DNA from: Absidia repens
Lineage: Eukaryota; Mucoromycota; Mucoromycetes; Mucorales; Cunninghamellaceae
Length of the DNA stretch: 64,000 bases
Assembly (NCBI GenBank): GCA_002105175.1
Contig: MCGE01000019.1
Coordinates: forward strand, 124,001-188,000
Direction: 5' to 3'
This document shows positions 23,142 through 35,215 of the stretch, piece after piece; within the stretch, counting starts at the first letter, position 1; each line of letters begins with the position of its first letter. The notes under the pieces were generated by a model, which did no database searches, was not told where the DNA came from, and saw nothing but the letters and a program-made list of their open reading frames with translations. The position numbers and the translations under genes were made by a program.

Positions 23142-26100
23142 ATGAATGGCCAAGTACCCTCATCAAAAGCTACAATTTCTGAAGATAATGTCAAAATATC
23201 ACCTTCTTTGGAAAACAAGGCCTTAAATATCTTGAATGTAAAAAGCCCTTTAGATTCTCCCGACTTTAATCCTACTGATTACATCAACAGGCTCTTCCCC
23301 AACAGTAAGCAAAGAAAACAACAAGATATATATATATATAATATAGTAGATTTATTGCCATGTTAACTAATATATTTATTCGCGTTATTATTGTCTATCC
23401 TTAAAGAACAATCTCTCTCATCAATAGACACAGTCTTAGATAAAATCGAACGGAAAAGGATGGACATGGCAAAAGAAACGGAACGTCTAACTACTGCACA
23501 AACTCTTATGGGAAAACAAGGCACAGAGGAAGAACTGGGGAAAGCTAAAAACGCAATTAAGGTAATGCATGCATCATTGGAGTAATGCTACGTGAGTGAA
23601 ATACTAACACATCAACCTTTTTTTTTTTTCTACCGATGTACTTGTATATTTGTGTCAATGCTATGTAGGATTTGTTTCAAAAAGTCCAAGATATCAAAAT
23701 CAAGGCAGCACAATCGGAATCTATGGTGCAGCATATCACTCAAGATGTCAAGTCTTTGGATCACGCCAAACGTCATCTCACTCATTCAGTTACTGTGTTA
23801 AAACGACTTCAAATGCTAGGTAGGTTTTGGAGGACGATGGGAAAACTGAACTGTACTGTACTTTAATGGAGTAAATAACATTCTATGTATTCAAAATAGT
23901 TACCGCTGTCGATCAATTAGAAACCATGTCAAGGAACAAACAATATAAAGAAAGTGCTCAGTTACTGCAGGTAATGACTGATTCATGGAATTATCTTACA
24001 AGAGAGACGTGATGCTACAGAGAAGTCCACTGACTCCCTTTTTCTCATTGTTATTATTCTTTGGTGATTTGATGAAAATCATCTAGGCGGTTATCCAATT
24101 GATGCAACACTTCAAATCATATAAAAGTGTCCCACAAATATCAGCATTATCAAACCGGATCAATTATTTGCAAAAGGAATTGGGAAAGGCGGTCTTCCAT
24201 GAATTCGAACTTGGATTCAACTCTGAAGGTGCATTAAGAGGTCAACCTTGGTTACTGAATGACGCATGTCTCGTCGCCTCTGTTCTTGGTGAAACTACAA
24301 AGTAAGTCCGCTAAAAAGAAGGGGAGGTGAGAGGAAGTGAAGGATTTATATGTATGTAGTAAGCGGAACGATTAATTCCATTGTTTTTATCACCACTGAA
24401 TAGGGATAAAATCATCGAGCATTATGTGGACCTTCAATTATTGGGCTATAGACAAATATTTCTGGTATCCGAAGAAGTATCTCAATTGGACAATATTGGT
24501 CGACGCTATGCCTTTTTGAAACGTGTTTTAAAAACATGCGATGAGGATCACCGTGATATATTTCCTTCTGATTGGTATGTTAGCGGGCGAGTCTCCGAAA
24601 AATTTTGTGATTATACAAGGTAAAGTAAAGAAAAGGGTGGGGAGACGACATGATTGAATAGTGTTATGAAGGGGAAATGGAGACTGTCTCATTTTATTAA
24701 TGTGATTTCTGTTTGAATCATCATACTTTATTCTATAGATCTGATTTGGAAAAAGTCTTGGCCAGCACACAACCTGATGTCAAGGAACTCCTCAAGGCAC
24801 TCCAACTGACTATAGAGTTCGAGGCTCAGCTCAATCGACGTTTTGAAAAGAATGTAAGCAAAAAAAAAAAAAAACCAGAAAAAAAAAGATATATAAATTA
24901 TGATTGACTGTATTTATGTATATAGTACAAAGAAATAGATGGAAAACAATACAATATGTTCCATTTTGAAAAGAGCATCTCAAGAAGCTTCCAACCTTAC
25001 CTTTGGATATACATAGAAGCTATGGACAGGTAATATGGATGAAAATCTACTCTTTTTATATTTTTATGATACTTACACCATCATTTTCTATTATAGGACC
25101 TTATCGGACATGATCAACTCATACGTGCAATCTGACAAAACTGTGGATGATGATGGAAATACGACGGTGCTACCTTCAAGTACGGATTTATTCTATTTTT
25201 ACCGGGAAACTTTGACCCAATGTGCTAGGTTTTCCACTGGAGGTGCCTTCTGGGATTTGTGTCAACTTTTTGCAAGACATTTACTATCTTATTGTGACAA
25301 GGTTTTGATGAAAGGAATAGCTCAGTAAGTCAAAAAAGGAAAAAAGCGAGTATATATGAATCAGGGCGGTTTTGTGTATCTGATCTATCATTCTTGTTTA
25401 GAGGTGAAAAGCACTCCTTCACGGAAGAACACTTACATATGGTTGTCCTTGCACTGAACACGGCGGATTATTGCTACATTACAACTTCTCAAGTAAGTTG
25501 AGCAAAATAGGATGACTGATCGGTTGATATATAAAAATAGTACTAAATTATTTTCTAATAGCTGGGTGAAAAACTGAACAATCAAATCGATAAGGAATAT
25601 AAAGATAAGTTAAATCTTCAACATGTCAATGATGCATTTATGACGTAAGTAATCCCCCATCTTAAACAAGAAACATAAAATAAAAATTGAAAATAATCAT
25701 TAACCATGTTTTCTTTTGTCTCATTATGTGCGAAGTACTGTCTCATGTTGTATTGATGCCATTGTGCGTGGTCTCCTCTCAGCATTTGAAAGCCAATTCC
25801 AGCATATGATACGTCTTCCGTGGGGAACGATGGATACAGTTGGTGACCAATCTGATTATGTGACTCAAATACAAGAACAAGCTACCCGTTATATCACTCT
25901 GGTGGGAAGAACAATAGCCAACAAACGCTATTTCAGAACCTTTTCTGACAGATTGGCAGAGTAAGTAATATTATTTTCTCATACATAATAACAGTATATT
26001 TATTCGTCTGTTTATTCAGTACTTTTATGACCAAGTATACTGTTAACATATTCAAGTGCAAACAAATATCTGAAATTGGCGCTGAACAGGTAAATTTAAT

Positions 26101-26957
26101 TCTGTCATTCCTTCACCTCATCCCATATTAATTCCCCTGTTACTCCTGTTACTGATACTTCTCTTTTTTTTTTGGAAATAGCTACTGCTAGATACCCACT
26201 CAATCAAAACATTATTGCTAGACATCCCCACAATGGGTTCAGATGCACATGTGACCACACCAATCTCGTAAGAAGATCTTGTTTCTATATTGTTCATTGA
26301 AGGCTTTGTTTTACTTGGCTATTGATAAGTAATACTCTCTCTCTCTTTTTTCGTAGTTATGGAAAACTAGTGAACCGGGGCATATCCAAGGTGGAAATGA
26401 TACTGAAAACTGTGATGGCCCCAACGGAACCAATGGCCGGTTATGTGGAAAACTATTTGTTTTTGGTTGCGGATAAAAATTTATCGAATTTTACGAGGCT
26501 ATTGGATTTGAAAGGATTGAAGAAACCAGACCAAACGTCATTAATTGATGTGTTCCAACGAAAGGCGGCTGATCAGACCCAATTGACCAACAATCCGAAT
26601 TTATTGCCTATGATGGACTCATCATCAACACCATCGACATCATCATCATCACCGGCGTCATTGACGTCTTCCAACAAAAATAGTGGTCTGGGTACAAGCG
26701 GACTCCCAAACAATATTACAACATCACTATCTAGTATGGCGACAAATGCAGCATCCAACTTTAATACAACACATTCACCGTTATCTCCATTCGGTCGACA
26801 ATCCGGAAACACCTCTTCATCATTGACACCTTCATCACCGACACCAGAAGGACAAACCAAGACTGGACGATTGAATGAAAACTTCCGAAAATTGGTGATG
26901 ACTGGGATGGCCTTTCGAAAGGATCTTCAAGAACGCAGGGACCAATACAAGGACTAG
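23142..26957 (+). CDS. VPS53: GARP complex subunit VPS53
   Basis: About sixteen exons. The N-terminus has [30 protein letters not shown], the Vps53 signature (family: FDPVDYINTLFPTEQSL). A coiled coil follows with [26 protein letters not shown] (family: [21 protein letters not shown]). Further blocks are [43 protein letters not shown] and [12 protein letters not shown]. Downstream are [70 protein letters not shown] and [26 protein letters not shown]. The last exon ends in a Ser/Thr/Pro-rich tail closed by [24 protein letters not shown]. Vps53 tethers endosome-derived vesicles at the trans-Golgi network together with Vps51, Vps52 and Vps54. Confidence 0.95.
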
Positions 26958-27629
26958 TGACAGTTTTAGTTTAGAATTTGGGTTTAATCAGTTGATAGAA
27001 ACTTTAATAAAAAATTATGTATACCACGTTTTTACCTTTTATCCATGTCCTTTGTTTTTGCTTTTGCATGTTTGCTTTACTGATTATTTTTATCTCAGGA
27101 GTGAAGACGATGAAAAAAAAAAAAAAAAAAAAAAAAAAAAGGTGACGAAAATTCACCAGAAGGATTGAGGAGGTTTCGCAGAAAATGCTCAGGATATCTT
27201 TTTTGCCTGAAAATAACCAACTACAGTGAGGATCAACAATAACGGTATTACCTGGAAAACGAAATTGCATCTTTATTGAGCAATACTGTGGATAATATTG
27301 TTATTATGATATGTGTAGCCATTTTATATCCATTAGTACAACGGCCTTCTGGATCCTTCTTTTCTGCTTTTTTTATCGAAATGGAAAAACCACAGAAAAC
27401 ATTTCAAACGCCGGCCACGTGAGTATTTATTTACCCCAATTTTTTCTCCCCTCTCTGAACGTGATCCTGATTCCGCCTTCGGTGCCCAACATCCTTCGTC
27501 ATCACCTCCCCCATCCTTAGATGAAAAATTTTCTTTCCTGTATTCAATTTAGTCTACATAGATTCAGTTTAGTTTTACAATATTCTAATTGCTCTGAATT
27601 CACCAAGCTGTCGCCACTCTAGGATACGC
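26958..27629. other. Spacer with poly(A) and partial repeat head
   Basis: 3' UTR of VPS53 (AATAAA at about 27007), then an A27 tract at 27113-27140 on the plus strand. A fragment at about 27408-27455 (GGCCACGTGAG, then TATTTATTTACCCCAATTTT) matches the head of the dispersed repeat that begins again at 27630. This suggests a head duplication or a second truncated copy. Confidence 0.45.
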
Positions 27630-28395
27630 TGCTTAAAACCCCGCAATAAAATTACTATTTATTCCCTAAAAAATAGTCCCCCGTCCTCACTTTTTTTTTC
27701 CTTTCCTTTCTTTTTTTTTCTTCTTCTTCTTCTTCACCATTTGACTTCTATAGGGTTATGTTGGTCTTAGATTAGTGTCAGGACTAGTTTAGAAGGGGTT
27801 TCAGCTCAGGGATTACAAGATGCATGGGGAAACCCTTTCATTTTGGATTCAGGATTCAAGATCACTATTTGTTGGCTTATTCGATCTTTCATTGACTTGA
27901 TTTAGTTTTAGTTTGTCCATAGTTTGAATATATATTTGAATAAACCATGTCTCGTTTTACTTGCTTTAATGTAATAAGTTGCATTAGTCTCGATCATTTA
28001 TTGAACAATAGATCCCTTTTCTACCACCGTCATACCTTTTGATGGGTGTTGTCCGTTGTTGTGATTCAAAACCAGATGCCCTTCATTCTCTCTCATGACC
28101 TTACAGCATATTTCTGCAGCTCCCATTTTCTAATCGCCCTTTAGATTAGCGTCGAGTACTCCTCGAACTTCACATTGGTCTCCCTCATACTTCCTCCAAT
28201 ATATAATCCCATTAAATCCTTTATTACAATGAACCCTCGTCTTACTATATACCATTATAATAAATTCAATAAAATATGTCTTTTTATCAACTCAATCCTT
28301 TGACTTTTTATATAATAAACAATGCCAATATTGTAATATTGTAGCTGTTTATAACTGCCCTATCAAACACTTGCTTTTTAATTCATCCACTTCCT
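27630..28395 (+). repeat. Dispersed repeat, copy 3
   Basis: It has the same block order as copy 2: AAAACCCCGCAATAAAATTA (CACGTG lost at this head), a long CT-rich tract, ACCATTTGACTTCTATAGGG, TTAGATTAGTGTCAGGACTAG and core TCAGGGATTACAAGATGCAT. Downstream are TGAATAAACCATGTCTCG, GATCCCTTTTCTACCACCGT, TTTAGATTAGCGTCGAG, CCCATTAAATCCTTTATTAC, CAATAAAATATGTC and TTAATTCATCCAC. No coding potential is seen. Confidence 0.85.
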
Positions 28396-28707
28396 TACGC
28401 TGTACCTTAAGGATCCAGAGGCGGCAAGTTGACAGCCCTAAATACAATCAAAGATACTGCAATCACTGCTAGATCAATTATGAAAAATACTTCGCATTGC
28501 TAATGAACTGCACCGCAAACTGTATGTTCAAAATTGAGGTACATCACACAAACAAAAGAAGGAAGTCAAAAGGGAGCATTCTTTATTTGGATCTTTGTTT
28601 AATGTAAATAAAGGTACAAGGAAAAAAAAATAGAGTGGGGACAGGGAGTTTGCTGAGTAATAGTTTTGAAAAAGAAAAACAGATACACAGTATGGTGTGA
28701 TTCTAAT
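28396..28707. other. Spacer 3' of chitin deacetylase
   Basis: AT-rich sequence between the repeat and the stop codon of the minus-strand gene, probably holding its 3' UTR. No feature is recognised. Confidence 0.4.
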
Positions 28708-30167
28708 CTAAAAATAAATCACAGAAGATAAAAATAAAAGAGATGTAAATAATATGGAAGGAGCGCCAAGGATGGAGGCATCACTGGAGGCAGACGTTTG
28801 GGTAGCAGCATTTCCAGTGGCAGTAACACCACCATTTGTATTAGAGCCCAAAACTGAAGAAGCGGCACCACCAGAAGAACTATTTTGAGAAACATATTCA
28901 GCAAAGGCAGGGAAAGCCACCGTCTTTTCCATGTACGGGTAAGAAATATTGGAGCACACAGCGACGTTCACCACATGTTTGTAATTCTTCATAATGTTGG
29001 GTAAGTTGTTGAGGGCAAGACTCATGGTCACATTGGTAATTTCGTGGGTCAGAACAATATTACCGTGGGTAGACATTGATCCGTTGGTACCCATTTGAAT
29101 AAATTCATCGTATGATTGTTGGACTTGCTCCACTGTCTCAGTCGTTGGTGCGGCCCAATCATTCGTGTCATAATCCCACAAGATGGAGGTGAGGTTCAAT
29201 TGAGTTGCAATCCATCGTACTCGATCATCTACATCACCGTAAGGCTATTGATAGGAATAAAAAAGAAAAGAAATGGAATAATAATAATAAATAAATAAAG
29301 AAAAACACCCCATTAATATTCAAGAGGAAAAAAATTACCGCGCGCCAGTAACGGGGAGTCAAACCTGTGGCCATATGGATAGCTTTTTGAGTGTAATAAA
29401 ATTCAGCAAGCAATTCTTGATTTGTCAAGGTGGTCATCATCTATTAAAAAAAAAAAAAAAAAAAAAAAAAGTTAGTCGGCTAGTGTTAAAAAGAAAAACA
29501 CTGGTAGTACCCTGTGACTCCAAGTATGAGATGAAATATGGTGGCCGTCACGAACACCACGCATTGCTCCATAGGGCCAGTCAAGTACATTGGAACCGAT
29601 ATAAAACATGGAAGCTTTTAAATTTTGTTGTTGAAGGTAGTCATAGAAGGCATTGTGGGAGCAATTGGGACCATCATCGTAAGTCAACCCCCATGTTTCG
29701 GGTTCAGGGCATTCGTAGATATCAGCGTTCACGTCTTTAAGCTTGGGAACCGTGCAAGTAGAGGATGTCCACCAACAATCAGGGTCGTTAGTAGTATCAT
29801 AGCCAGTCATATCAATAGATCCATCAGCACTTAAGGTACGCACAGAGATATTGGGAGCATTCGCCCAATCGATAGAATTATAAACTGCGGTGAATTCAGC
29901 CGAAGTGTTCATACCATTGGAGGTAGCAATATCCCAGCTTGTAGGCCATTCACTGGCAACAACATTGAAGAGAGACGGATCAGGATTGTAATAGGTACAT
30001 TCAGTTGTAGGATCAATCGATGTGGTTTGAGGGATTTGAGGTATGGTAATGTTCAATGGGTTAATGGATGAATTGAAGGCTTGCCAATATTCAGCAGCTG
30101 AAGCGAACCCAATGATTTGGGTCAAAGCGACGGATGTCACAAATGATTTTACTCCTCTAATGGCCAT
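28708..30167 (-). CDS. Chitin deacetylase, CE4 family, GPI-type
   Basis: Three exons, about 450 residues. The N-terminal MAIRGVKSFVTSVALTQIIG...ASA is a signal peptide. The catalytic NodB-homology domain has all five CE4 motifs: TYDDGP (Asp base and metal Asp), SHTWSH (metal His pair), RAPYGD (usually RPPYGD), DTNDW and IVLTHEI. Several Asn-X-Ser/Thr sites occur. The C-terminus is Ser/Gly/Thr-rich and ends in a hydrophobic tail (SILFTSLLFLSSVIYF), typical of GPI anchoring. The enzyme removes acetyl groups from nascent chitin; chitosan is the main wall polymer in Mucorales, where these genes are numerous. The first intron contains a long A/T homopolymer. Substitution of the first Pro in motif 3 by Ala is the only deviation noted. 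Confidence 0.93.
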
Positions 30168-31538
30168 GATAAAAATAAAAAAGTAAAGGAATGTATAAGA
30201 ATAACAAGAAAAAGATGTATATATACAAAAAGATAAATAAATATTTATATATAAAAATTCATAGCCCGTCCGGTTCCTTTTTTTTTTTTACAGAGATTTG
30301 GGAAAACTTTTAATCTTTTGCGGGGGTACAATTATGTGTATAACACAGAACTCTTGGCAAAAAGGATAAATTGTCTAAATTTAGTTATTTTACTTAAAAC
30401 GCCGCACGGATCAAACTTTTCATCGTGTGGGTTGCCATGAACATACATAGTTTGACACATTTAAACTTTGAATTATGTGGTCGACATCATTTTTATTTTT
30501 GATCCTAGTCTATATTTATCGAGAAATATTTTATTTTCATTTATTAATACATTTGACAATATTATCCCGTGAAAAACGAAATTTTGCTATTTTAAGCGAG
30601 ACCTGTCTCACTGAAAAAGAAAAAGAAATCTTTATAAGTACATAAGTATAAATAAACTAAAAGATCCATGTTTTGATTGTATCACCGTCACCGTCCAGGT
30701 TTTTTTTTCTGCTATGACTTGATTCCTCCTTTCTTTTTTTTTTTTTAAAAAAAAAGGAGACGATCGTTATTTATTATTTAGATCATCTGTTCTCTTTTTC
30801 AGTTATCGATGAGAGAAATAGATAAATAAATAAAACGAGCGATGGGCTGTATAGTAAAACGCCTCCAGCCACTGATTTAATAAATCCAACTAAAAAATAA
30901 AACTTTTTAAAAAATTACACCATCGAAAACTTGCGTCATAGCAAGTATTGATTGATCGGAATCAGCAATGGCTATATTTGGTTCATTAACATACACTGAT
31001 AAACGTTTTGTTACTACTCAAGCCAACAATGCCTTACGGCGAAACTCAAAACACTAGCAAAACTTGCGGTTGGAAAAAAAATTACCCCTGATTCCTTCGT
31101 AATTTTAAACACCGGCATTTTTTTGAGACATAGAGGTAGAGCAGATACAATCAGTTGATCATTAGGTTGTTATCTGTTGTATATATATACAATGAGCATT
31201 ATATTCATAGTCAGATCAAAGTCGGCATGCAGTCTCAATATTGAGAAATATACATTTAAAGTAATACACCAAAAGAACTGATACGTTAAATATATGAAAA
31301 AAAGAATCCAAATAAATCAATAGCTTATTTCGCTTTCACTTGAAATTGATTTTTTTGAAGGGGGTTTCAAAAAGAATACTTTATTATCATTTATGCAGCA
31401 TGATTGTTCCTGCTTCTTTACTATTACAAGCCACTTTGTTTTGCAGGCAGAGACCAATTTAATGTCCGCCTTTTTCTTCTCTTTTTTTTTTTTTCTTCTC
31501 TCTCTCTCTTTTGCACGTACACGCTGTTATTACAAAGA
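30168..31538. promoter_or_regulatory. Divergent spacer chitin deacetylase / QTRT2
   Basis: Large AT-rich head-to-head spacer of 1371 bases. It contains a T/A homopolymer hairpin at about 30726-30761 (CTCCTTTCTTT... pairing with ...AAAGGAG), the inverted repeat ACTTGC-gtcata-GCAAGT at 30929-30946, and a CT-rich tract just before the QTRT2 ATG (31470-31512). No gene is seen. Confidence 0.45.
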
Positions 31539-33267
31539 ATGGATGGTGTATTGACATTTACTTGCCTGACTGAATCTAATACTGACTCAAAATTTTATCC
31601 TCGATGTGGCACTATTCAACTTCCAAAAAAGAAACAGACTATCCAAACACCAGCCTGTCTAACATACACCATTCGTGGTGCTGTCCCTCATTTGATTGTT
31701 GACAACTTGACCGATCTACCCATTGATATGTATCACTTATCTTTAGAACACTTGTAAGTAGAATTAAAAGAAGGAAATCTGGTTTGTTTGGGAGAAAATA
31801 GATTGACCTATGTTTTATCTATAGCTTGGAAGAAAAGGAACCATCGTCACTCAAGTACACCCATGGTATTCACAAATACGTACATTTGGAAGACAAGGCC
31901 ATCTTTTGTGATATGCGTGATCCCCAGAACAACAATTTCGTGACCTTCAACACGGACAAGTATCTCTCGGTTGACACACATGGTGGGGTGCGACAAGTGA
32001 CACCTGAGTTATGGGCCAAGGTGCTGGATATCTATAGACCCGATATATATGCTGCTATGGCTGATATTATATGTGACAAGGATGCCAAGATGAAGCGAAT
32101 AAAGCGCTCGGTTGATCGTACTCTGCGTTGGTTAGATGATTGTCTCCCAAAGGCAAAGGTAAAAAAAAAAAAAAAAAAAAAAAATCATGCTTGATGTGTG
32201 ACACACTCAATTCATTGTGTTTTTGGATGTTGTGCTTTAGCAAATAGGTATTCCTATATTCGCACCTGTCATGGGCCATACCAGTGTGGAAGAACGTCAA
32301 AGATCATCAACGGAAACAAAGGAACGCGACGTGGAAGGTAAGATCACGGAAAGGAGAATAGTCAAAGGCGTACAGAGAAAAAAAAAAAAAGGTACTGGAA
32401 GTGGCTAATCATGTTATATAGGTTACACTGTTAGTGTACTTGGGCTGCAACAAGATGACTTTTTACCCTTACTACAAGCTTCATTGGAATCGCTGCCTTC
32501 GGACAAACCGAAATTGGCATATGGACTTAACACTCCTGGTAAGTATTTTTGAATCTACGATATTGATGACCAGTTTATTTACTTATAATACACTTTTCTA
32601 TAGAACATATCTTGTTGGGTATATCGAACGGTGTGGATCTCTTTGATGGAAGGTAACAAGAATAAAGAAGAGCACATTTTCAAACCTAAGCGGAAGAAAT
32701 TAAATGATATTGATACTTTTTTTTTTTGTTAGTTATGCGTATAAAATGACTGAACGTGGAAGGGCTATTACATTGAAATTCGGCATCCAGTTAGAAAAGA
32801 AGGACGGAAAGATAGATAAGACCATCAACCTGTGGGATACCAAGCTTGCACAAACTTTTGAACCTCTCGATCGCTCTTGTGAATGCTACTCATGTTCCAC
32901 CCCTCATACCAAGGCTTACATCCATCACTTATTGAACGCACACGAAATGTTGGGCACTATTTTATTGATGGGGTAAAAAAAAAAAAAAAAAAAAAAGGGA
33001 TCTGGAATCACCAAAAGGCATATCGCATTGCTAGTCAAGACTAATTTTTCTTGGAATGATTTTAGACACAACATCTATCAATTGGATCAATTCATGAGGT
33101 ATATTCGCCAATCTATCGCAAATGGTACGTTTAAGCAAGATATGGACACATTTATCGATCAATACACCCATGATAATGAAGTCGATGGTGAACAAGGCCA
33201 TGTGGATGAACTGGATGCAGATTCGCTAGGTGTAGCTGTCAAAAAGAAGCGAACCCTAGTGCTGTAG
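31539..33267 (+). CDS. QTRT2: Queuine tRNA-ribosyltransferase accessory subunit 2
   Basis: Seven exons encode about 430 residues. Recognisable blocks are IQTPACLTYTIRGAVPHLIVDNL, KRIKRSVDRTLRWLDDCL (family: KRVRKSVDRSLLFLDNCL), IPIFAPVMGHTSVEERQRSS, LPSDKPKLAYGL, GISNGVDLFDGSYAYKMTERGRAITL, and the zinc site CECYSCSTPHTKAYIHHLLNAHE, with three Cys and one His. QTRT2 is the non-catalytic partner of QTRT1 in eukaryotic tRNA-guanine transglycosylase, which puts queuine in place of guanine at tRNA position 34. It sits on the mitochondrial outer membrane in animals. The presence of this subunit implies that the fungus salvages queuine. Two introns carry A20-A23 runs directly after the GT donor. 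Confidence 0.93.
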
Positions 33268-33714
33268 TTTTTAGAATTAGTTTAGTTAAGTTTATTTTAG
33301 TCTTTTGATTTTTTTTTTTTTTTACCTTCTCAATAAACACTCTGGCGCTTCATTGAAATTATCGGAAGCTATCGATTTACTTGGTATCAAGGGCGGCGTT
33401 GAAGTGTGAGGGTTGACGGGAGGGGATTAGAGCAGCAGCGTATGCAATATGGTGGTGAACATCGTGGATATGACCGTCATGGTAAGCGTTACGTATTTGA
33501 GTGTTTTGGTTTAAGTGACAAAAACAAAGATATATTAAAAACAATGGGATGGTTACCAAGGGTTTCCTCCATGTCGCACTTTTGGTAGACAGATCCTCTG
33601 GTTAGACTCAGTTTCCTAGCTGTGGGCCTTCGTCTCCCATATTTAGGTAGAACTATTCACACTCAGCTTCCCATGATTTTTTTTTTCGGAGCATCGTCTT
33701 TCTTGATGTCCTGA
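33268..33714. other. QTRT2 3' region
   Basis: 3' UTR with AATAAA at about 33335, then sequence without motifs. A short plus frame at 33406-33588 lacks any recognisable feature. Confidence 0.4.
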
Positions 33715-33945
33715 GTGTAGCAGTGGGCAACTTGGATTAGTATTAGAACGTGAATCAGGGAAATTTGGAAAATTCAATACAAGTATGCATGGGGAAGCAC
33801 TCTCATTTTGGATTTGCGATTTGGGAATACCTTTAGATTAGTTTTCCTCTTGCTTTATTGTTATGAACTCGTGATAGTTAAAACAATGAGGTTGTCGTAA
33901 ATCTGAATAAATAATGTTTTGGATTTTCTAGCATTAGTCTTTTTC
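33715..33945 (+). repeat. Dispersed repeat, subfamily B copy
   Basis: Carries GGATTAGTATTAGAACGTGA, AATCAGGGAAATTTGG, CAATACAAGTATGCATGGGG, CTCTCATTTTGGATTTGCG, TTTAGATTAG and TGAATAAATAATG. This is the same block order as the main family, but with an extra 20-base insertion between TCAGGGA and the ATGCATGGGG core, shared with the old copy at 6.9 kb. Confidence 0.7.
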
Positions 33946-34559
33946 ATATCATACTTCCAATAGTTGCAATTTTTTGTATTCAATTCCAAAAAACTGGTAT
34001 ATTAGATGTCTGAGGGGATTGTTGAAGTGTGAATTTTGATGGAAACAGGGAGCAAAACCCGCCAGTTTGCAACCTAAAAATGAGCCTCTTCGGGTTAGCT
34101 TGCTTCAGTTTGAGCTTCATTTACCGCATGCCAAAAACATATCGCTGGATATATATACAATATGTTCAGTCCAGCGAACGTTACATTGACAGTATAGCCA
34201 AAGTTGATAAATAATAACGGTAGAGCAGGAATAGAACTATGTTTTATACGAAGTGACCTATCAAAACTGGCTGCTAGGTCTCTGGGTAGCCATAGATACG
34301 CTACGCTAATTCTCTATTGGAGCATCTACATGCCCATCACAACTTAGCTTTAGTTGCATGATTGGTCAAACGCAAGAATGGCTGAATGGCTATCTTTGAT
34401 AGTAAATAATCTAATATTTTCAACCAGACCCTGAGACAGTTAACGGGAAATAATGGTTATAGTGGGTAAAATAGAATGCGAACGCTTAGTATGAGACTAT
34501 CAAACCAATTATAACAGCAACATTATTTACTGTACGATATTTAAGAAGATGATCAATAA
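33946..34559. other. Gene-free spacer
   Basis: AT-rich sequence between two repeat copies; it may include the degraded 3' end of the inverted copy. No coding exon or RNA gene is recognised. Confidence 0.35.
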
Positions 34560-35215
34560 AAGAAAACACTTTATTAAAGAATATTAGTAGATACTAATAG
34601 ATACTAATAGATGTTAAAGCTAAGGTAAGGGATTCAATGCACCAAAGGATTTGATGGGAAGATTTATTAGAGGAAGATTGAGGAGGACTAATGTGAGTAT
34701 TGAAGAATGGTTAACACTAAACTAAAGGTACAAATATGAAAAGGGATGTAGTATACCGTACAAGAAGGAGAAAGAGCTGAGGATATTCTTTATTGAAGTA
34801 AAACAATACATCTACGGGACGATGGTAAAAAGGCATTTATTGCACAATACATGGGAAGACAAACTAATGGAACATTTTTCATTGAAGGAGTGAAAAAGAG
34901 ACATATTTTATTTAGACATAGAATACAAACCAAGATTAAACTATACTAATGAAGGCTCCAAAAGCCAACTAATGGGTGGTTCTAAATCCTCAATCCAAAA
35001 TGAAAGGGTTTCCCCATGCATATTGTAATCCCTGAGCTGAAACCCCTTCTAAACTAATCCTGACACTAATCTAAGATCATCACAACCTCAAAATATTTGA
35101 ATGATGAAGAAAAAAAAAAAGGAAAAGGAAAATGGAAAGAAAGAGAGCGAGCGAAAAAAAAAAAAAAACTTGGGGAGTAAATAAATTTTCACGTGTGCGG
35201 AACTTGAAAACGTTC
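34560..35215 (-). repeat. Dispersed repeat, inverted copy
   Basis: Read on the minus strand: TTCCGCACACGTGAAAATTT, then ATTTACTCCCCAAG, an A/T and CT tract, TTAGATTAGTGTCAGGATTAG, core TCAGGGATTACAATATGCAT and TTTCATTTTGGATTGAGG. Then TTAGTTGGCTTTTGGAGCC, TTGTATTCTATG..., CCCATCAAATCCTTTGG and TTTAATAAAGTG. The order matches the plus-strand copies. A 10-11 base tandem (AGATACTAAT) lies at its far end. Confidence 0.8.
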
